From Butyricimonas synergistica DSM 23225 (lineage in GTDB: Bacteria > Bacteroidota > Bacteroidia > Bacteroidales > Marinifilaceae), in the NCBI RefSeq assembly GCF_000379665.1, contig NZ_KB903360.1, forward strand, positions 622,175-686,174: DNA of 64,000 bases. Reading direction: 5' to 3'. Below, one piece after another: positions 34,293 through 44,358 of the stretch. Numbering within the stretch: the first letter of the stretch is position 1; every line of letters starts with the position of its first letter. The notes under the pieces were generated by a model that was given only the letters and a program-made list of their open reading frames with translations, was not told the DNA's origin and searched no databases. The translations under genes and the position numbers were made by a program.

Positions 34293-35738
34293 ATGATGCA
34301 AAATAATAATATACGAACTGGTCTATTGTCACTTTTTTTCGTCATGTTGTTTGTGGCGTGTGGAAAGAACGAGGGCGACGTGGTGATGCCAGATAAAGAT
34401 GCCCGATTGTCTTTGGCTTTCAGGGCAGAATTGGCGGCAGACGGTTTGGCGAAAGGCAATGATAGCGAATTTTCGAGTCTGGCGATATATATTTTTGACA
34501 AACAGAATGGGGATTGCGAGTATTCAGAGTTCCTGCCGGATATTACCCCGGAAGCAATAAAAGAATATCGGCAGGTTGTGGCTGTAACTTCACGGGCGAA
34601 GATCGTCTATGCTATCGGCAATTATGTCGGTTCGGATAAGTCCCTTTCTATTTCTTTGGATAAAAACACGACGATGCAGGACTTGGAGGATATGATCGTG
34701 ACTAATACTACTTTTTCCGGCAGTTCGGTATTCATGGTGGGAAAAAAAGAAATCGTTGTAGATAATCCTTTCGTGGAGGTAGAAGTCCCGATGAAAAGAT
34801 TGGTAGCACGTTTGGATATTTACGTGTTTAAGAATAATGATTTGAAAGATAGTGACGTGAAGATTGTTTCTGTTGAGTTTGTCAATCAAGTCATGAATAG
34901 CCGGTGTAATCTGGAGCGTGAAATGGTGAGTCCAGTGAAGACGCTGCATGAAACTCGTGTGATCACGACAAATACAACTTTGCAGAATATGCCTTCTGAT
35001 TTGAGCGTGATTATTCCGGAGAATGCACACGCGTCTTTTTATAGTTACCAGAATGTTATATCGCCTTCTGCTGTTGTGGATGATGATATCACCCCTTATT
35101 TGCTGGTAACGATAAATATTGACGGGAAGGATTATAAATACAAGGGGTATATCACGGATAACGGGCAGACGACTGATAAATATAGTTTGAACCAAAATAC
35201 GGTTTATCGTGTTATAGCTATGTTTAAACATCCTGATAACGAGTTGTTCCTGAAGATTATACCGTTGCCTTGGACGGTAGCCGAATCTCAAGTGGGCGGT
35301 CAGGTAACAGAGGGGGACTATACATTTGATGCTTACGGGGGAAATGATTCCGGGGCAACGACGGGGAACGTGTATTTCCCTTACGTGTTGAACAACGCTC
35401 CCGTGAACGCGACTTCTTACGCCAGTTATAGTTTTAAGTTGACAGCTCCGGCTGGGGCGGTATGGACGGCGACGATAACGAACGGTTTGGAATTCTTTTT
35501 TGGCAATACAGGCGTAACCGAGGATGAGATTGCCGTTTCCAGGGGGATTGCCCGGGAGAAAGAGTATCTTATCCGGGTTGGAGCGACCAAGAGTTGGGGC
35601 GGCGTGAAAAGGAGTACCTATATGTACATTACTGTCAACGGGAAGAAGTTGAAAATTAATCCTTTGCAAAGTGATAACAAGAGGAAGTTTCCGGGTAATA
35701 ACGATACGGACATACTGATTACGCAAATGGGTTTTTAA
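34293..35738 (+). CDS. Fimbrillin-family minor pilus protein with BACON-like C-terminus
   Basis: A 481-residue lipoprotein (FVACG, Cys23) with fimbrillin features: LAIYIFDKQNGDCEYSEFL, VPMKRLVARLDIYVF, and YSLNQNTVYRVIAMF before PLPWTVAESQVGGQV. From about residue 360 a second domain (VYFPYVLNNAPVNATSYASYSFKLTAP to YMYITVNGKKLKINP) resembles a BACON-type Ig-like fold. In the fim/mfa loci this position is occupied by accessory tip subunits (FimC-E, Mfa3-5). 12 bases before the next gene. Confidence 0.75.
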   Translation: MMQNNNIRTGLLSLFFVMLFVACGKNEGDVVMPDKDARLSLAFRAELAADGLAKGNDSEFSSLAIYIFDKQNGDCEYSEFLPDITPEAIKEYRQVVAVTSRAKIVYAIGNYVGSDKSLSISLDKNTTMQDLEDMIVTNTTFSGSSVFMVGKKEIVVDNPFVEVEVPMKRLVARLDIYVFKNNDLKDSDVKIVSVEFVNQVMNSRCNLEREMVSPVKTLHETRVITTNTTLQNMPSDLSVIIPENAHASFYSYQNVISPSAVVDDDITPYLLVTINIDGKDYKYKGYITDNGQTTDKYSLNQNTVYRVIAMFKHPDNELFLKIIPLPWTVAESQVGGQVTEGDYTFDAYGGNDSGATTGNVYFPYVLNNAPVNATSYASYSFKLTAPAGAVWTATITNGLEFFFGNTGVTEDEIAVSRGIAREKEYLIRVGATKSWGGVKRSTYMYITVNGKKLKINPLQSDNKRKFPGNNDTDILITQMGF

Positions 35739-35750
35739 TAAGGTAGGATT

Positions 35751-37718
35751 ATGAAAAAAAGTATGATCTATAAAATATTGTTTCTGTTGCTCACGTCATC
35801 CGTGGTTTTGTCTTGTTCCCGGGAGGAACTGGTAAATACCGAGGGCGTGCATGACAGAAATATTTCCGTGAGATGTTCATTTAGCAGCAGATCGGTGGCG
35901 AGGGCAACGAGTGAAATTGGGAATGATGACCTGAATGAGAACAGAATAAAGACGCTGGATGTGTTTATATACAAAGAGGGTGGTGATGATTGCGTTTTTT
36001 ACCAGCATATTGTGCCGGACTCCGAGTTGACAGGGGTTGGAGAATATGTTGTTGATTTGGATGCAACTCAGGAAGTGTTCGAATTTAATGCCAATCACGA
36101 GACTTATGTTGTAGCGAATTATTCGGGAACAATCCCTAGCGGGGGAATGGCATTGAGCGCATTGAAAGATTTATCCGTCACCGGGTTGAATCCCGACATG
36201 AAGCAGGATTATTTCTTGATGGATGGGGTTTCTGCTAAAATGGTGCTGAATGACGGAATCATTGTGAATAAAGAGATTCCTGTATCTTTAAAGCGTGCGG
36301 CTTCAAAGATACGGGTTAAGATTAACTACGCGAACGGGTATACAACATACGGAGATTCTCCGATAAGAAAAAAACTTGTACATTATGCGACAAACAGCAG
36401 GGTGCTGGAACGTGGCAATTCGTTTACTCCGGATTTGCAAGAGATGGCAGATTTCTCCAGCGTGATGGTCGGGGCTGGTGCGGATGCGGATTTTGTCTTG
36501 TATGCTTATGCCAATGACTGGAATGATAACGCGGATAACGAAACTTATATTATTGTAGATATTCCGTTGGCGAAAGGATCTCTTGGATACCCGAATAGTT
36601 ATTTCCGGATACCGGTGAATTATCGCCTATCAGCCAGTGACGATAGCGAGGCGGTTAAGGAGTTGTACAAATTACAACGGAATTGCCTTTATGATATTTC
36701 TGTACAGATAGATACAATAGGCACTCCGACCCCGGAAGGAGCCGTGGAGTTGACGACACGATACACGATTCAAGACTGGACGACGAAAGATGTACTTGTC
36801 ACCGTGGAAGGAATCGACTTTTTGTACGTGGAGGACACCCGGATCACGATGCCGAACAGCACGAAGTATACGACGACATTTCAATCGTCGACCCCTGTCG
36901 CAATAAGCAATATACAAGTGAACGGCAAACCTTCCGACGGAAGCGGGGTGAGCATCGTGTGGACGAAGGATGCGAAATCGGGTAATATAGTGATTAATAG
37001 TGAACTCCCGAATAATTTTGTATCCAGGGAATTGACATTCACGGTGACGAATGAATCGGGGATGAAGCAAGACGTTCAGGTGGAACAGTTTCCGGCATTG
37101 TATATCGGGTATGATATTTCTGCAGATGCCCCGGGAGGAAGTGAGGGACAAAATAACAACAAGATGTTTATTATAAATTCATTTGTTGCCGATTTCTCGA
37201 CCTTGCCCGATCCTGACGAGTTTGACGAGGACTTCGGTACCGGGTACACTCATTCCGCCGCAAACCCTGCTTTGGGAGCATCTTACGCCTCTTATATCAG
37301 GAATAATGCGGTTTTAGGATACCCGAAGAGGGATAGCAAGGGGAACACGGTAGACACGGAGGAGAATAACAGACGTATTTCTCCCCGGTTTATGCTTGCC
37401 TCGCAGCATGGGACAACCACGGCAGACACCTATGTTTTGTCAAGGGATAAATGTGCTTCTTATGTCGAGAGGGATGAAACGACCGGGGAAACTTACTCGG
37501 ATTGGCGTATGCCCACGTTAGCGGAATTATATATGATCGATATACTTCAGAATATCCGTTTATGTGAGGTGAAGAAGATTCTTGAAGGAGGAGCGTACTG
37601 GAGTGCCAGGGAGGAAAAGAACGTGGAGTTTATGGACCCGAGAGTGGGAAGTACTTTGGGGTATTACGGGTTGCGGGCAGCCGTTCGCTGTGTCAGGGAT
37701 GTCAATGACAACAGGTAG
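35751..37718 (+). CDS. Pilus tip-type protein with C-terminal lectin-like (FISUMP/DUF1566-like) domain
   Basis: A 655-residue lipoprotein (VLSCS, Cys22). The N-terminal half is fimbrillin-like (RIKTLDVFIYKEGG, PVSLKRAASKIRVKI, YTIQDWTTKDVLVTVEG). A middle Ig-like part follows (TPVAISNIQVNG to FTVTNESGMKQDVQVEQFP). The last ~190 residues carry SDWRMPTLAELYMI ... AYWSAREE ... GLRAAVRCVRD. This is the signature of FISUMP/DUF1566 domains with a C-type-lectin-like fold, so the protein is a candidate adhesin at the pilus tip (inference). The R-A bonds around SVARATSEIG could be processed as in other type V pilins. Confidence 0.75.
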   Translation: MKKSMIYKILFLLLTSSVVLSCSREELVNTEGVHDRNISVRCSFSSRSVARATSEIGNDDLNENRIKTLDVFIYKEGGDDCVFYQHIVPDSELTGVGEYVVDLDATQEVFEFNANHETYVVANYSGTIPSGGMALSALKDLSVTGLNPDMKQDYFLMDGVSAKMVLNDGIIVNKEIPVSLKRAASKIRVKINYANGYTTYGDSPIRKKLVHYATNSRVLERGNSFTPDLQEMADFSSVMVGAGADADFVLYAYANDWNDNADNETYIIVDIPLAKGSLGYPNSYFRIPVNYRLSASDDSEAVKELYKLQRNCLYDISVQIDTIGTPTPEGAVELTTRYTIQDWTTKDVLVTVEGIDFLYVEDTRITMPNSTKYTTTFQSSTPVAISNIQVNGKPSDGSGVSIVWTKDAKSGNIVINSELPNNFVSRELTFTVTNESGMKQDVQVEQFPALYIGYDISADAPGGSEGQNNNKMFIINSFVADFSTLPDPDEFDEDFGTGYTHSAANPALGASYASYIRNNAVLGYPKRDSKGNTVDTEENNRRISPRFMLASQHGTTTADTYVLSRDKCASYVERDETTGETYSDWRMPTLAELYMIDILQNIRLCEVKKILEGGAYWSAREEKNVEFMDPRVGSTLGYYGLRAAVRCVRDVNDNR

Positions 37719-37736
37719 GTGATTAAATTTTTGGTT

Positions 37737-39893
37737 ATGAAAAAGTTAGTATATATATTTTTAGCCGTATCTTTTTCCATTCTCGCTTGTACGGATATGC
37801 CGGGAAAGTTAGAAGAACCGGATGGGGACGGTACTTCTTTGAACGTTTCGCTTCATATCCCGGAGTATACCGAGATGCAGTCGAGAAGCGTGTCGTACGA
37901 GAACGCTATTAATGATGTTTGGCTGTTCGCCTTTGATGCCAAGGGGTTGTTTTTGGCACGTGTACACGCGACGGATTTGGTAGTGGAAGAAACCGGGGGT
38001 ATCGGAACGGGGTCTTTTAAGGTGAAGGTTCCGTTTGGAACTAAAATTATCCACTTTATCGCGAATTGTGATGAAATAGCATCTTATGATGACCGGGCGG
38101 CATTGCAAAAGGACGAGAGAGAGTTGATTCCGGCATTGTATGGCAATCGAATGGTATTTTGGGGACGCGGGGAATTGGCGAATGGATCGAACGTGGACGT
38201 GGTTTTGTATCGAAATCAGGCTAAAGTGACCGTGGAGAATGAAACCACGAATTTTGACGTGACCGGGTATGCTTTATGTAATTACACCACGGTGGGGACC
38301 ACGGCACCTTTTAATCCCACGGAAACATCTTCTCCTTTCGTTATTTTGGAAAATACCCCGACAATTCCTTTGGTGGAAGGGCAGAAAGTGGATCAGACTG
38401 CGGAGAATTGTGATCTTTCCCCTAAATACATGAGTGAAAATTTGAACTTGTTTAACAATCAATGCTACGTGATCGTGAAGGGAAAATTAACCGGGGGTAC
38501 TTCCGAGAAATATTATAAGATTCAACTTTTAGACGGGGATAAGAAGCCTTATCCTATCGTGCGTAACTATCATTATCGGGTGGTAATCAAATCGTTCAGC
38601 GAACAGGCGAATGGTAGTACTTCTTTTGATGATGCGAAAGAGGCGGAGCCGTCCAATAATATCTACGCGGAGATTTTTAAAGATTCGCCGACGATCTCGG
38701 ATAACCAGAAGAACACGTTGACCGTGGGACAGTTGAACCTGTTGTTTATTCAAGGGGGAACATTGAGCGTATCGGCTCACTACACGAAGAATGACGTCGC
38801 TGCTGATGGCGAGATAAATGTTTCTGTTATCGAAGACCTGAATAATATATTGACGAATCTTTCTTATGATAGTAGCACGGGGTTGATCTCGGCTAACGTG
38901 GCAAAGGTGGTATCCGGGCAGAACATGGCAACCATTTCCGTGAAAGCAGGGGTGTTGTCGAGGATTATGACGATAACTTCCACGTCTTTGTATAGTTTTC
39001 TACCGGCATCCACTTCCCCGGAGTTGTACACGGAAAGGGATCAGGACGTGACGTTGAAATTCACGATTCCGTCTTCTATCCCGAAGTATTTGTTTCCCGT
39101 GAAATGCGTGATTTCAACAAATAATCTCTATCCTGTTGCTCCTAACAAGAATATGGAGATTTTGTTCGAGGACGGAACATACAAATACGTGTATTGGGCG
39201 GAAGAGCCGGGAGAGAAGAGTTTGAATTTTAAGACGAGCAACGAGGATAACGATGAAACCATAACGATAGAGAATGATTATTTCCACACGGCGAATGTAA
39301 AATTGCAATCCCGCTATTTCTCGAACGTATCGATAAATGGGAATAACATTGTGAACTATGGACCGAATAGTACGGCAGTATTTCATTTCACGATACCGGA
39401 CTTCCCTGATTTTCCCTCGACGTACCCGTTAAAGGTGCATATTTCGACACGGAATCTCAAGACGAGTGATGCCGGATGGACAAAAGTCAGCGACGGGTAC
39501 GAGCGGGTGTACACTTCTGCCCCGCAAGGAGAACAAACTGTACAATTCTTGTCGAATCAGCCGATAAGTAGCGAGCAAGTGGTGATCTCTGCACCCGGTT
39601 TCCGAAGTGCAACAATATATTACGACAATCAACTTGCGGAGGGTGTATGGGCGAGCGGGTATGTCCGGGTAATGGATGTTTACACGGTAGCTCGTTTCCA
39701 AGTGACGACCTCAAACCAGAGTATTGTTCCTAATTTCACGACATCGAATACAAGTACTTATACTTTTATGATACAACCCGGGGTGAAAATTTCGGATGTT
39801 GTCACGTTTTATATCCGGTCGGGAAGATCGCAGTATTCCGGGTCTTATACCGTAAAACAACTTTTACAGCAGGTTGTACTTAATTTAAAATAA
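37737..39893 (+). CDS. Large fimbrillin-family accessory/tip protein (DUF4906-like)
   Basis: About 718 residues from the ATG at 37737 (MKKLVYIF); a GTG at 37719 is in frame but adds an unlikely hydrophobic leader. Lipobox ILACT (Cys18). The N-terminal half has the minor-pilin pattern (INDVWLFAFDAKGLFLARVHA, VKVPFGTKIIHFIANCD, MVFWGRGEL, VVLYRNQAKVTVE). The second half is a row of beta-rich modules of about 95-100 residues with a recurring PxxxFP-x-KVxISTxNL pattern (YLFPVKCVISTNNL and STYPLKVHISTRNL), likely Ig-like spacer domains. It ends in YSGSYTVKQLLQQVVLNLK. Probably the third tip or stalk protein of this locus. Confidence 0.7.
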   Translation: MKKLVYIFLAVSFSILACTDMPGKLEEPDGDGTSLNVSLHIPEYTEMQSRSVSYENAINDVWLFAFDAKGLFLARVHATDLVVEETGGIGTGSFKVKVPFGTKIIHFIANCDEIASYDDRAALQKDERELIPALYGNRMVFWGRGELANGSNVDVVLYRNQAKVTVENETTNFDVTGYALCNYTTVGTTAPFNPTETSSPFVILENTPTIPLVEGQKVDQTAENCDLSPKYMSENLNLFNNQCYVIVKGKLTGGTSEKYYKIQLLDGDKKPYPIVRNYHYRVVIKSFSEQANGSTSFDDAKEAEPSNNIYAEIFKDSPTISDNQKNTLTVGQLNLLFIQGGTLSVSAHYTKNDVAADGEINVSVIEDLNNILTNLSYDSSTGLISANVAKVVSGQNMATISVKAGVLSRIMTITSTSLYSFLPASTSPELYTERDQDVTLKFTIPSSIPKYLFPVKCVISTNNLYPVAPNKNMEILFEDGTYKYVYWAEEPGEKSLNFKTSNEDNDETITIENDYFHTANVKLQSRYFSNVSINGNNIVNYGPNSTAVFHFTIPDFPDFPSTYPLKVHISTRNLKTSDAGWTKVSDGYERVYTSAPQGEQTVQFLSNQPISSEQVVISAPGFRSATIYYDNQLAEGVWASGYVRVMDVYTVARFQVTTSNQSIVPNFTTSNTSTYTFMIQPGVKISDVVTFYIRSGRSQYSGSYTVKQLLQQVVLNLK

Positions 39894-39900
39894 AATAGAG

Positions 39901-40482
39901 ATGAAAAAACGGATTCTTTTATTGAATATGTTGATCTTGTCGATGATGAGTGTCATGGGGCAGGAGAAACACAAGGTTCCTGAAATGCCCGTGCTGGCAG
40001 TCAAGACAAATGCGCTTTACTGGGCAACGGTAACCCCGAACTTGGGCGTGGAATTTGCTTTATCGAAGAAGTTCACGATGGATATTTCGGGAAATTACAA
40101 TCCATGGAAATGGTCGGGTAGCAAGAAGTTCAAGCATTGGTTGGTTCAGCCGGAATTACGATACTGGTCGTGTGATCGCTTTAATGGACATTTCTTCGGG
40201 ATACACGCTTTTTATGCGCAGTTCAATATGTGCGGAATCAAGATGTTCGATTGGGAACACAAGCGTTACCAGGGAGATTTGTACGGGGGAGGTATTTCCT
40301 ACGGTTATCACTGGATATTGGGTAAACGTTGGAGTTTGGAGGGAACGCTCGATGTCGGGTATGCCCATATCACGTATGACAAGTACAGGTGTGAGAAATG
40401 CGGACCCAAGTTGAAAGAAGGCAGGCGAAATTATGTGGGTCCGACAAAGATAGGGATCAATTTGATTTACATCATCAAATAA
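39901..40482 (+). CDS. DUF3575 outer-membrane beta-barrel protein
   Basis: A 193-residue exported protein (signal ending near MGQEK) with the DUF3575 pattern VKTNALYWATVTPNLGVEFALSKKFTMDISGNYNPW and YHWILGKRWSLEGTLDVGYAHI. DUF3575 genes usually neighbour type V pilus loci. Predicted 8-stranded barrel; role unknown. A CxxC (CEKC) lies near the C-terminus. It begins eight bases after the large tip gene. Confidence 0.88.
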   Translation: MKKRILLLNMLILSMMSVMGQEKHKVPEMPVLAVKTNALYWATVTPNLGVEFALSKKFTMDISGNYNPWKWSGSKKFKHWLVQPELRYWSCDRFNGHFFGIHAFYAQFNMCGIKMFDWEHKRYQGDLYGGGISYGYHWILGKRWSLEGTLDVGYAHITYDKYRCEKCGPKLKEGRRNYVGPTKIGINLIYIIK

Positions 40483-40495
40483 TAATATCACGGTT

Positions 40496-41956
40496 ATGAA
40501 AAAGAATAAACTATATAAAATATTTGTAGCCTGTTTGTTATCGGTGGCGAGTATCCCGCTGATGGCGCAACAACAGATATACAAAGGGGAGATCGGGATT
40601 ACCTCGGTCGAATTGAGGCGACAGGATAATATGTTGTATATAAATATGCAGTTGGATATGACTCGCTTGCAGGTAGACCGGGAACGGGCATTGACGTTAA
40701 CGCCGGTTTTGTCGGAAGGAGTTCATCGGGTGGAATTACCTTTTATCCTGATTAATGGAACGATGAAGCATAAAGCATATGTTCGGGCAATGGCAATAGA
40801 CCGGGATTTGTCGGGTACGGAACAACCGTATGGAGTGCTTCGGGCAGGGCGGGATACGAAGGATATACTTGATTATTCGGTTGTTTTGCCTTACGAAGTA
40901 TGGATGAGTGACGCGGATTTTGTGGTTGTGGAAGATTTATGTGGTTGTGGCGGACACGTTCAGGAAGTCAACGAAGAGTCGATATTACTTCCGCTTCCGT
41001 ATGAAATGCAACCGATCGTGATTTGCGCGCAACCCCGGGAGGAGTTGGTCAAATTGCGGAGCGAACGGCAAGAAGTACAACTTGATTTTCCCGTGGGAAA
41101 AATAAAAATTCTTCCCGACTACATGAACAACCGGAAGGAATTGTCCAAGATAGAAATTTTTCTCGACGAGATTCGGACGGACAAAAATATAGAAGTGACA
41201 CGTGTTGATATCACGGGGTACGCCTCGCCTGAGGGCACACGGGAGCATAACGAATGGTTGGCTTGCGAACGAGCCAAAGCCTTGAAAGGACGGCTTATGG
41301 CGCAAAATCTTTTCCCATCGGATGTTTATCGCGTGAAAAACGGGGAGGAGAATTGGGATGGATTGTTGAAGTTGTTGAGAAGTTCAACAATAGAAGGCAA
41401 GGAAGAGATCATGGCTTTGATAAAAAACACGAAAGATATTAATGCCCGGAAAAATGAATTGAGGAATTTTGATAATGGAAAGCCTTATCGTCAAATGTTA
41501 GTCGATCTTTACCCGAAGCTTCGGAAGGTGGAGTGCTTTGTTTCTTTCCACGTGCGGAATTTGAGTGTAGAGGAAGGGAAAGAGATGCTTGAAACGAATC
41601 CGCGGTACTTGAGTCTGGACGAGATGTATCGGATTGCTAATTCTTATCCGGCAGATAGTGAGGAATTCCGGAGGGTTTTTGAAATAGCAGTCCGTACCTA
41701 TCCGGATGATCCGATAGCCAATCTGAATGCTGCTGCCATGGCATTATCCCAAAAAGATACGCTTCAGGCAAAAATGTATTTAGATAAAGCGGATAAAAAT
41801 GCGCCTGAATACGGAAATAATCTAGGTGTATATTATATGCTTACCGGAGAATTGGATAAGGCGAAAGATGAATTGACCCAAGCATTGCAAAAGGGGGTGA
41901 GTGTAGCTCAGGATAATTTGGTTGAGATTGAAAAGAGGTTGAAAACAATTCGATAA
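40496..41956 (+). CDS. DUF3868-OmpA-TPR envelope protein
   Basis: A 486-residue exported protein (signal ending MAQQQ). The N-terminal ~150 residues match DUF3868 (YKGEIGITSVELRRQDNMLYINMQLDM). Residues ~195-340 form an OmpA-like peptidoglycan-binding domain (EVTRVDITGYASPEGTREHNEWLACERAKAL). The C-terminus has TPR-like helices (PIANLNAAAMALSQKDTLQAKMYLDKADKNAPEYGNNLGVYYMLTGELDKAKDEL). It is likely the periplasmic tether or scaffold of the pilus locus (inference from DUF3575-DUF3868 pairing). Last gene before a strong terminator. Confidence 0.87.
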   Translation: MKKNKLYKIFVACLLSVASIPLMAQQQIYKGEIGITSVELRRQDNMLYINMQLDMTRLQVDRERALTLTPVLSEGVHRVELPFILINGTMKHKAYVRAMAIDRDLSGTEQPYGVLRAGRDTKDILDYSVVLPYEVWMSDADFVVVEDLCGCGGHVQEVNEESILLPLPYEMQPIVICAQPREELVKLRSERQEVQLDFPVGKIKILPDYMNNRKELSKIEIFLDEIRTDKNIEVTRVDITGYASPEGTREHNEWLACERAKALKGRLMAQNLFPSDVYRVKNGEENWDGLLKLLRSSTIEGKEEIMALIKNTKDINARKNELRNFDNGKPYRQMLVDLYPKLRKVECFVSFHVRNLSVEEGKEMLETNPRYLSLDEMYRIANSYPADSEEFRRVFEIAVRTYPDDPIANLNAAAMALSQKDTLQAKMYLDKADKNAPEYGNNLGVYYMLTGELDKAKDELTQALQKGVSVAQDNLVEIEKRLKTIR

Positions 41957-41975
41957 TCTTGATTATGATATAAAG

Positions 41976-42011
41976 AAGAAGGTATCCCGTGTGAATGGAT
42001 ACCTTCTTTTT
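41976..42011 (+). terminator. Terminator of the pilus operon
   Basis: AAGAAGGTATCC (41976-41987) pairs perfectly with GGATACCTTCTT (41997-42008), followed by Ts to 42011. Confidence 0.9.
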
Positions 42012-42330
42012 CATTAGCTATTGAAGAACCGAAGAGAATCCGAAGAAAATCCAAGGCAATTATCTCTCACTGTCGTGTTGCGGGTGTTCCCGCTCCTATG
42101 TTTCTATATAAAAGATTATAGGATGTCTACGGCGGAAACGGAGATACAACAGTAGTGTGGTATGATTAGGGTTAATCTTCTTTGGGTTTACAGTGGGTTC
42201 TCTGTATGTCTTGTATATTGGAAGTCTGGAGTATTTGTAACGAAGGAGGTTTCTTTGGCTCGAGAAAAAACAGGCGGTAACAATGAATCGTGAGAGTCAG
42301 CAGGGGTATAGTCATCGTGAGAGATAGAAA
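42012..42330. other. Gene-free spacer
   Basis: About 320 bases without a convincing frame, RNA fold or promoter. Base use is like decayed coding or spacer sequence. It lies between two terminators facing each other. Confidence 0.5.
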
Positions 42331-42372
42331 ATCAAAGTAGGAGCAAACTACTTTAATTTTCTCCTACTTGAT
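42331..42372 (-). terminator. Terminator of the pirin gene
   Basis: On the minus strand ATCAAGTAGGAG (42372-42361) pairs with CTCCTACTTTGAT (42343-42331) with a one-base bulge, followed by TTTTC. It starts 15 bases past the pirin stop. Confidence 0.65.
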
Positions 42373-42386
42373 GATGTGTTTATATA

Positions 42387-43106
42387 TTAATGGTAGGGTG
42401 GAACTTCAATGAATAGTACTCTTGATTTTTCGGTGGCTCTAAATTCAACTTCTTCCGTGTCGTACACGCCGACTCCGTCCCGGCGTTTGAGTTCCAAGTC
42501 TTTTATCGTGATCCCCCCCTCGATGATGAAGATATAAACACCCAGGCTATCTTTTGATTTCATTTTGTAGCTTTGAAGCACGTTTTTATCCAGATCACCA
42601 ATGGAGAACCAGGCTTGCTGGTAAATCCATAATCCTTTGCCGTTTCCGGGGTAAGGGGATACAATCTCACTGATTTCGTTACGTTGCACGAGATCGGAAA
42701 TCACGGCATTCTCGTAACGGGGCGGGACATTCTTTTTGTTCGGGAATACCCATATCTGCAAAAATTCGGTAGGACGGTCGTCATTCCGGTTATATTCACT
42801 ATGCATGATGCCTGTTCCGGCACTCATGACTTGGATTTCACCTTCCTGGATAGTATCCTTATGCCCGAGACTATCTTGGTGTTCCAGGTCGCCTTTTAGC
42901 GGAATGGAGATTACTTCCATGTTCTGGTGCGGGTGTAAGTCGAATCCCGTGCCTCCGTCGATTCGGTCATCATTGAGAACCCGTAAGGCACCGAAATTAA
43001 TACGTTGCGGGTTGTAGTAGTCCGCGAAACTGAATGTATGATGGGTCTTTAGCCACCCGTGGTCGAAGAATCCCCGGCTCTCTGCTTTATGTAATATTGT
43101 TTTCAT
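42387..43106 (-). CDS. Pirin-family cupin protein
   Basis: A 239-residue bicupin of the pirin/YhhW type. The N-terminal block RGFFDHGWLKTHHTFSFADYYNP, the metal-ligand row FDLHPHQNMEVISIPLKGDLEHQDSLG, and MSAGTGIMHSEYN with another His/Glu pair are intact. Some members act as quercetin dioxygenases; others sense redox through bound iron. The physiological role here is unknown. Single gene with its own terminator. Confidence 0.92.
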   Translation of the reverse strand: MKTILHKAESRGFFDHGWLKTHHTFSFADYYNPQRINFGALRVLNDDRIDGGTGFDLHPHQNMEVISIPLKGDLEHQDSLGHKDTIQEGEIQVMSAGTGIMHSEYNRNDDRPTEFLQIWVFPNKKNVPPRYENAVISDLVQRNEISEIVSPYPGNGKGLWIYQQAWFSIGDLDKNVLQSYKMKSKDSLGVYIFIIEGGITIKDLELKRRDGVGVYDTEEVEFRATEKSRVLFIEVPPYH

Positions 43107-43219
43107 AACCTTTCATTTTTGATATATAAATGTTATACGAGAGATTTTAAGAAAGGTTATAAAAATAAAAATGGCGCATGATTTTCGTGCGCCATTTTAT
43201 ATTATCTTATGCAATAAAA

Positions 43220-44158
43220 TTACATGAGGAAGTGATCGCTGATTGATTTGTGCTCGTAGATGTTGCGAATGGTATCGGCGAACATTGGGGCAACGGGTAA
43301 CACCTTGATTTTTGAGCATTCTTGTTTTTGCGGAATGGAATCCGTGAAGATTACTTCCGTTAGTTTTGATTTCTCGATGTTCTCGTATGCTTTTCCTGAA
43401 AGTACGGCATGGGTGGCGACTGCACGCACGCTGGCAGCTCCTCTTTCGGCAAGCATGTCGGCAGCCTTACAGATTGTACCCGCGGTGTCGATCATGTCAT
43501 CCACGATGATGATGTTTTTGCCTTCAACGTCCCCGATTACTTTCATGTCGGCAACTTCGTTGGCTCTGATGCGGGTTTTGTGACAGATGATCAAGCCTGA
43601 ATCGAAGTATTTTGCCCATGAATTAGCTCGTTTGGCACCGCCGATGTCAGGAGAGGCTATGGCGAAATCTCTTAATCCTAATGATTTGATGTAAGGGATT
43701 AATATCGTGGAGCCGTAAAGGTGGTCTACCGGGACATCGAAGAATCCTTGAATCTGGTCGGCGTGCAAGTCCATCGTGATGATACGGTCTACACCGGCAG
43801 CTTGCAACATGTTAGCAACAAGTTTAGCCCCGATAGCAACACGCGGTTTGTCTTTCCGGTCTTGACGGGCGAACCCAAAGTAAGGGATTACAGCAATTAC
43901 CTTGTAAGCAGATGCTCTTTTGGCAGCATCGATCATCAGGAGTAATTCCATGAGGTTATCACTGGGCGGGAAGGTGGATTGCACGATAAACACATGTTCC
44001 CCTCTCACCGTTTCGTCGAAAGAGGTGACGAATTCTCCGTCACTAAATCTCGTAAACGTTTTTTTACCGAGTTCAAGCCCTAGAGAACTAGCGATGCTTG
44101 CAGCGATGTAATGGCTGTTTTCTCCGGCAAAAACTTTAATTTCGGGCAAATTTGACAT
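43220..44158 (-). CDS. prs: Ribose-phosphate pyrophosphokinase
   Basis: Makes PRPP from ribose 5-phosphate and ATP for nucleotide, His and Trp synthesis. Seen are SDGE in the flexible ATP region, the QSTFPPSDNLMELLLMIDA block, the catalytic-loop area with RQDRKDKPRVAI, DLHADQIQGFFDVPVDHL, and the PRPP loop DDMIDTAGT. The family start MSNLPEIKVFAG puts the start at 44158 (312 residues); the frame extends ten codons upstream. A minus-strand -7 box TACTTTTG lies at 44193-44186. Confidence 0.96.
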   Translation of the reverse strand: MSNLPEIKVFAGENSHYIAASIASSLGLELGKKTFTRFSDGEFVTSFDETVRGEHVFIVQSTFPPSDNLMELLLMIDAAKRASAYKVIAVIPYFGFARQDRKDKPRVAIGAKLVANMLQAAGVDRIITMDLHADQIQGFFDVPVDHLYGSTILIPYIKSLGLRDFAIASPDIGGAKRANSWAKYFDSGLIICHKTRIRANEVADMKVIGDVEGKNIIIVDDMIDTAGTICKAADMLAERGAASVRAVATHAVLSGKAYENIEKSKLTEVIFTDSIPQKQECSKIKVLPVAPMFADTIRNIYEHKSISDHFLM

Positions 44159-44277
44159 ATCTAATTGATTAGTTGAAACACCCCGCAAAAGTAGGAAATT
44201 AATCTTAGATAGAGAATTGAATATTGAAAAATATTTAATGGAAATGTAACAGGTGGCGGGCGATTTTGTGCCGATGG

Positions 44278-44309
44278 TTTGATCCGTTCGTTTGAAAGTA
44301 TTATATTTA
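44278..44309 (+). promoter_or_regulatory. Promoter of the M20 dipeptidase gene
   Basis: TTTG at 44278-44281 and TATATTTA at 44302-44309 with a 20-base spacer; the last base of the -7 box is A instead of G. Confidence 0.6.
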
Positions 44310-44358
44310 CACGGCGAAAGAGTGTTTATTATTTATTAATCAATATATATTCAAGTAA

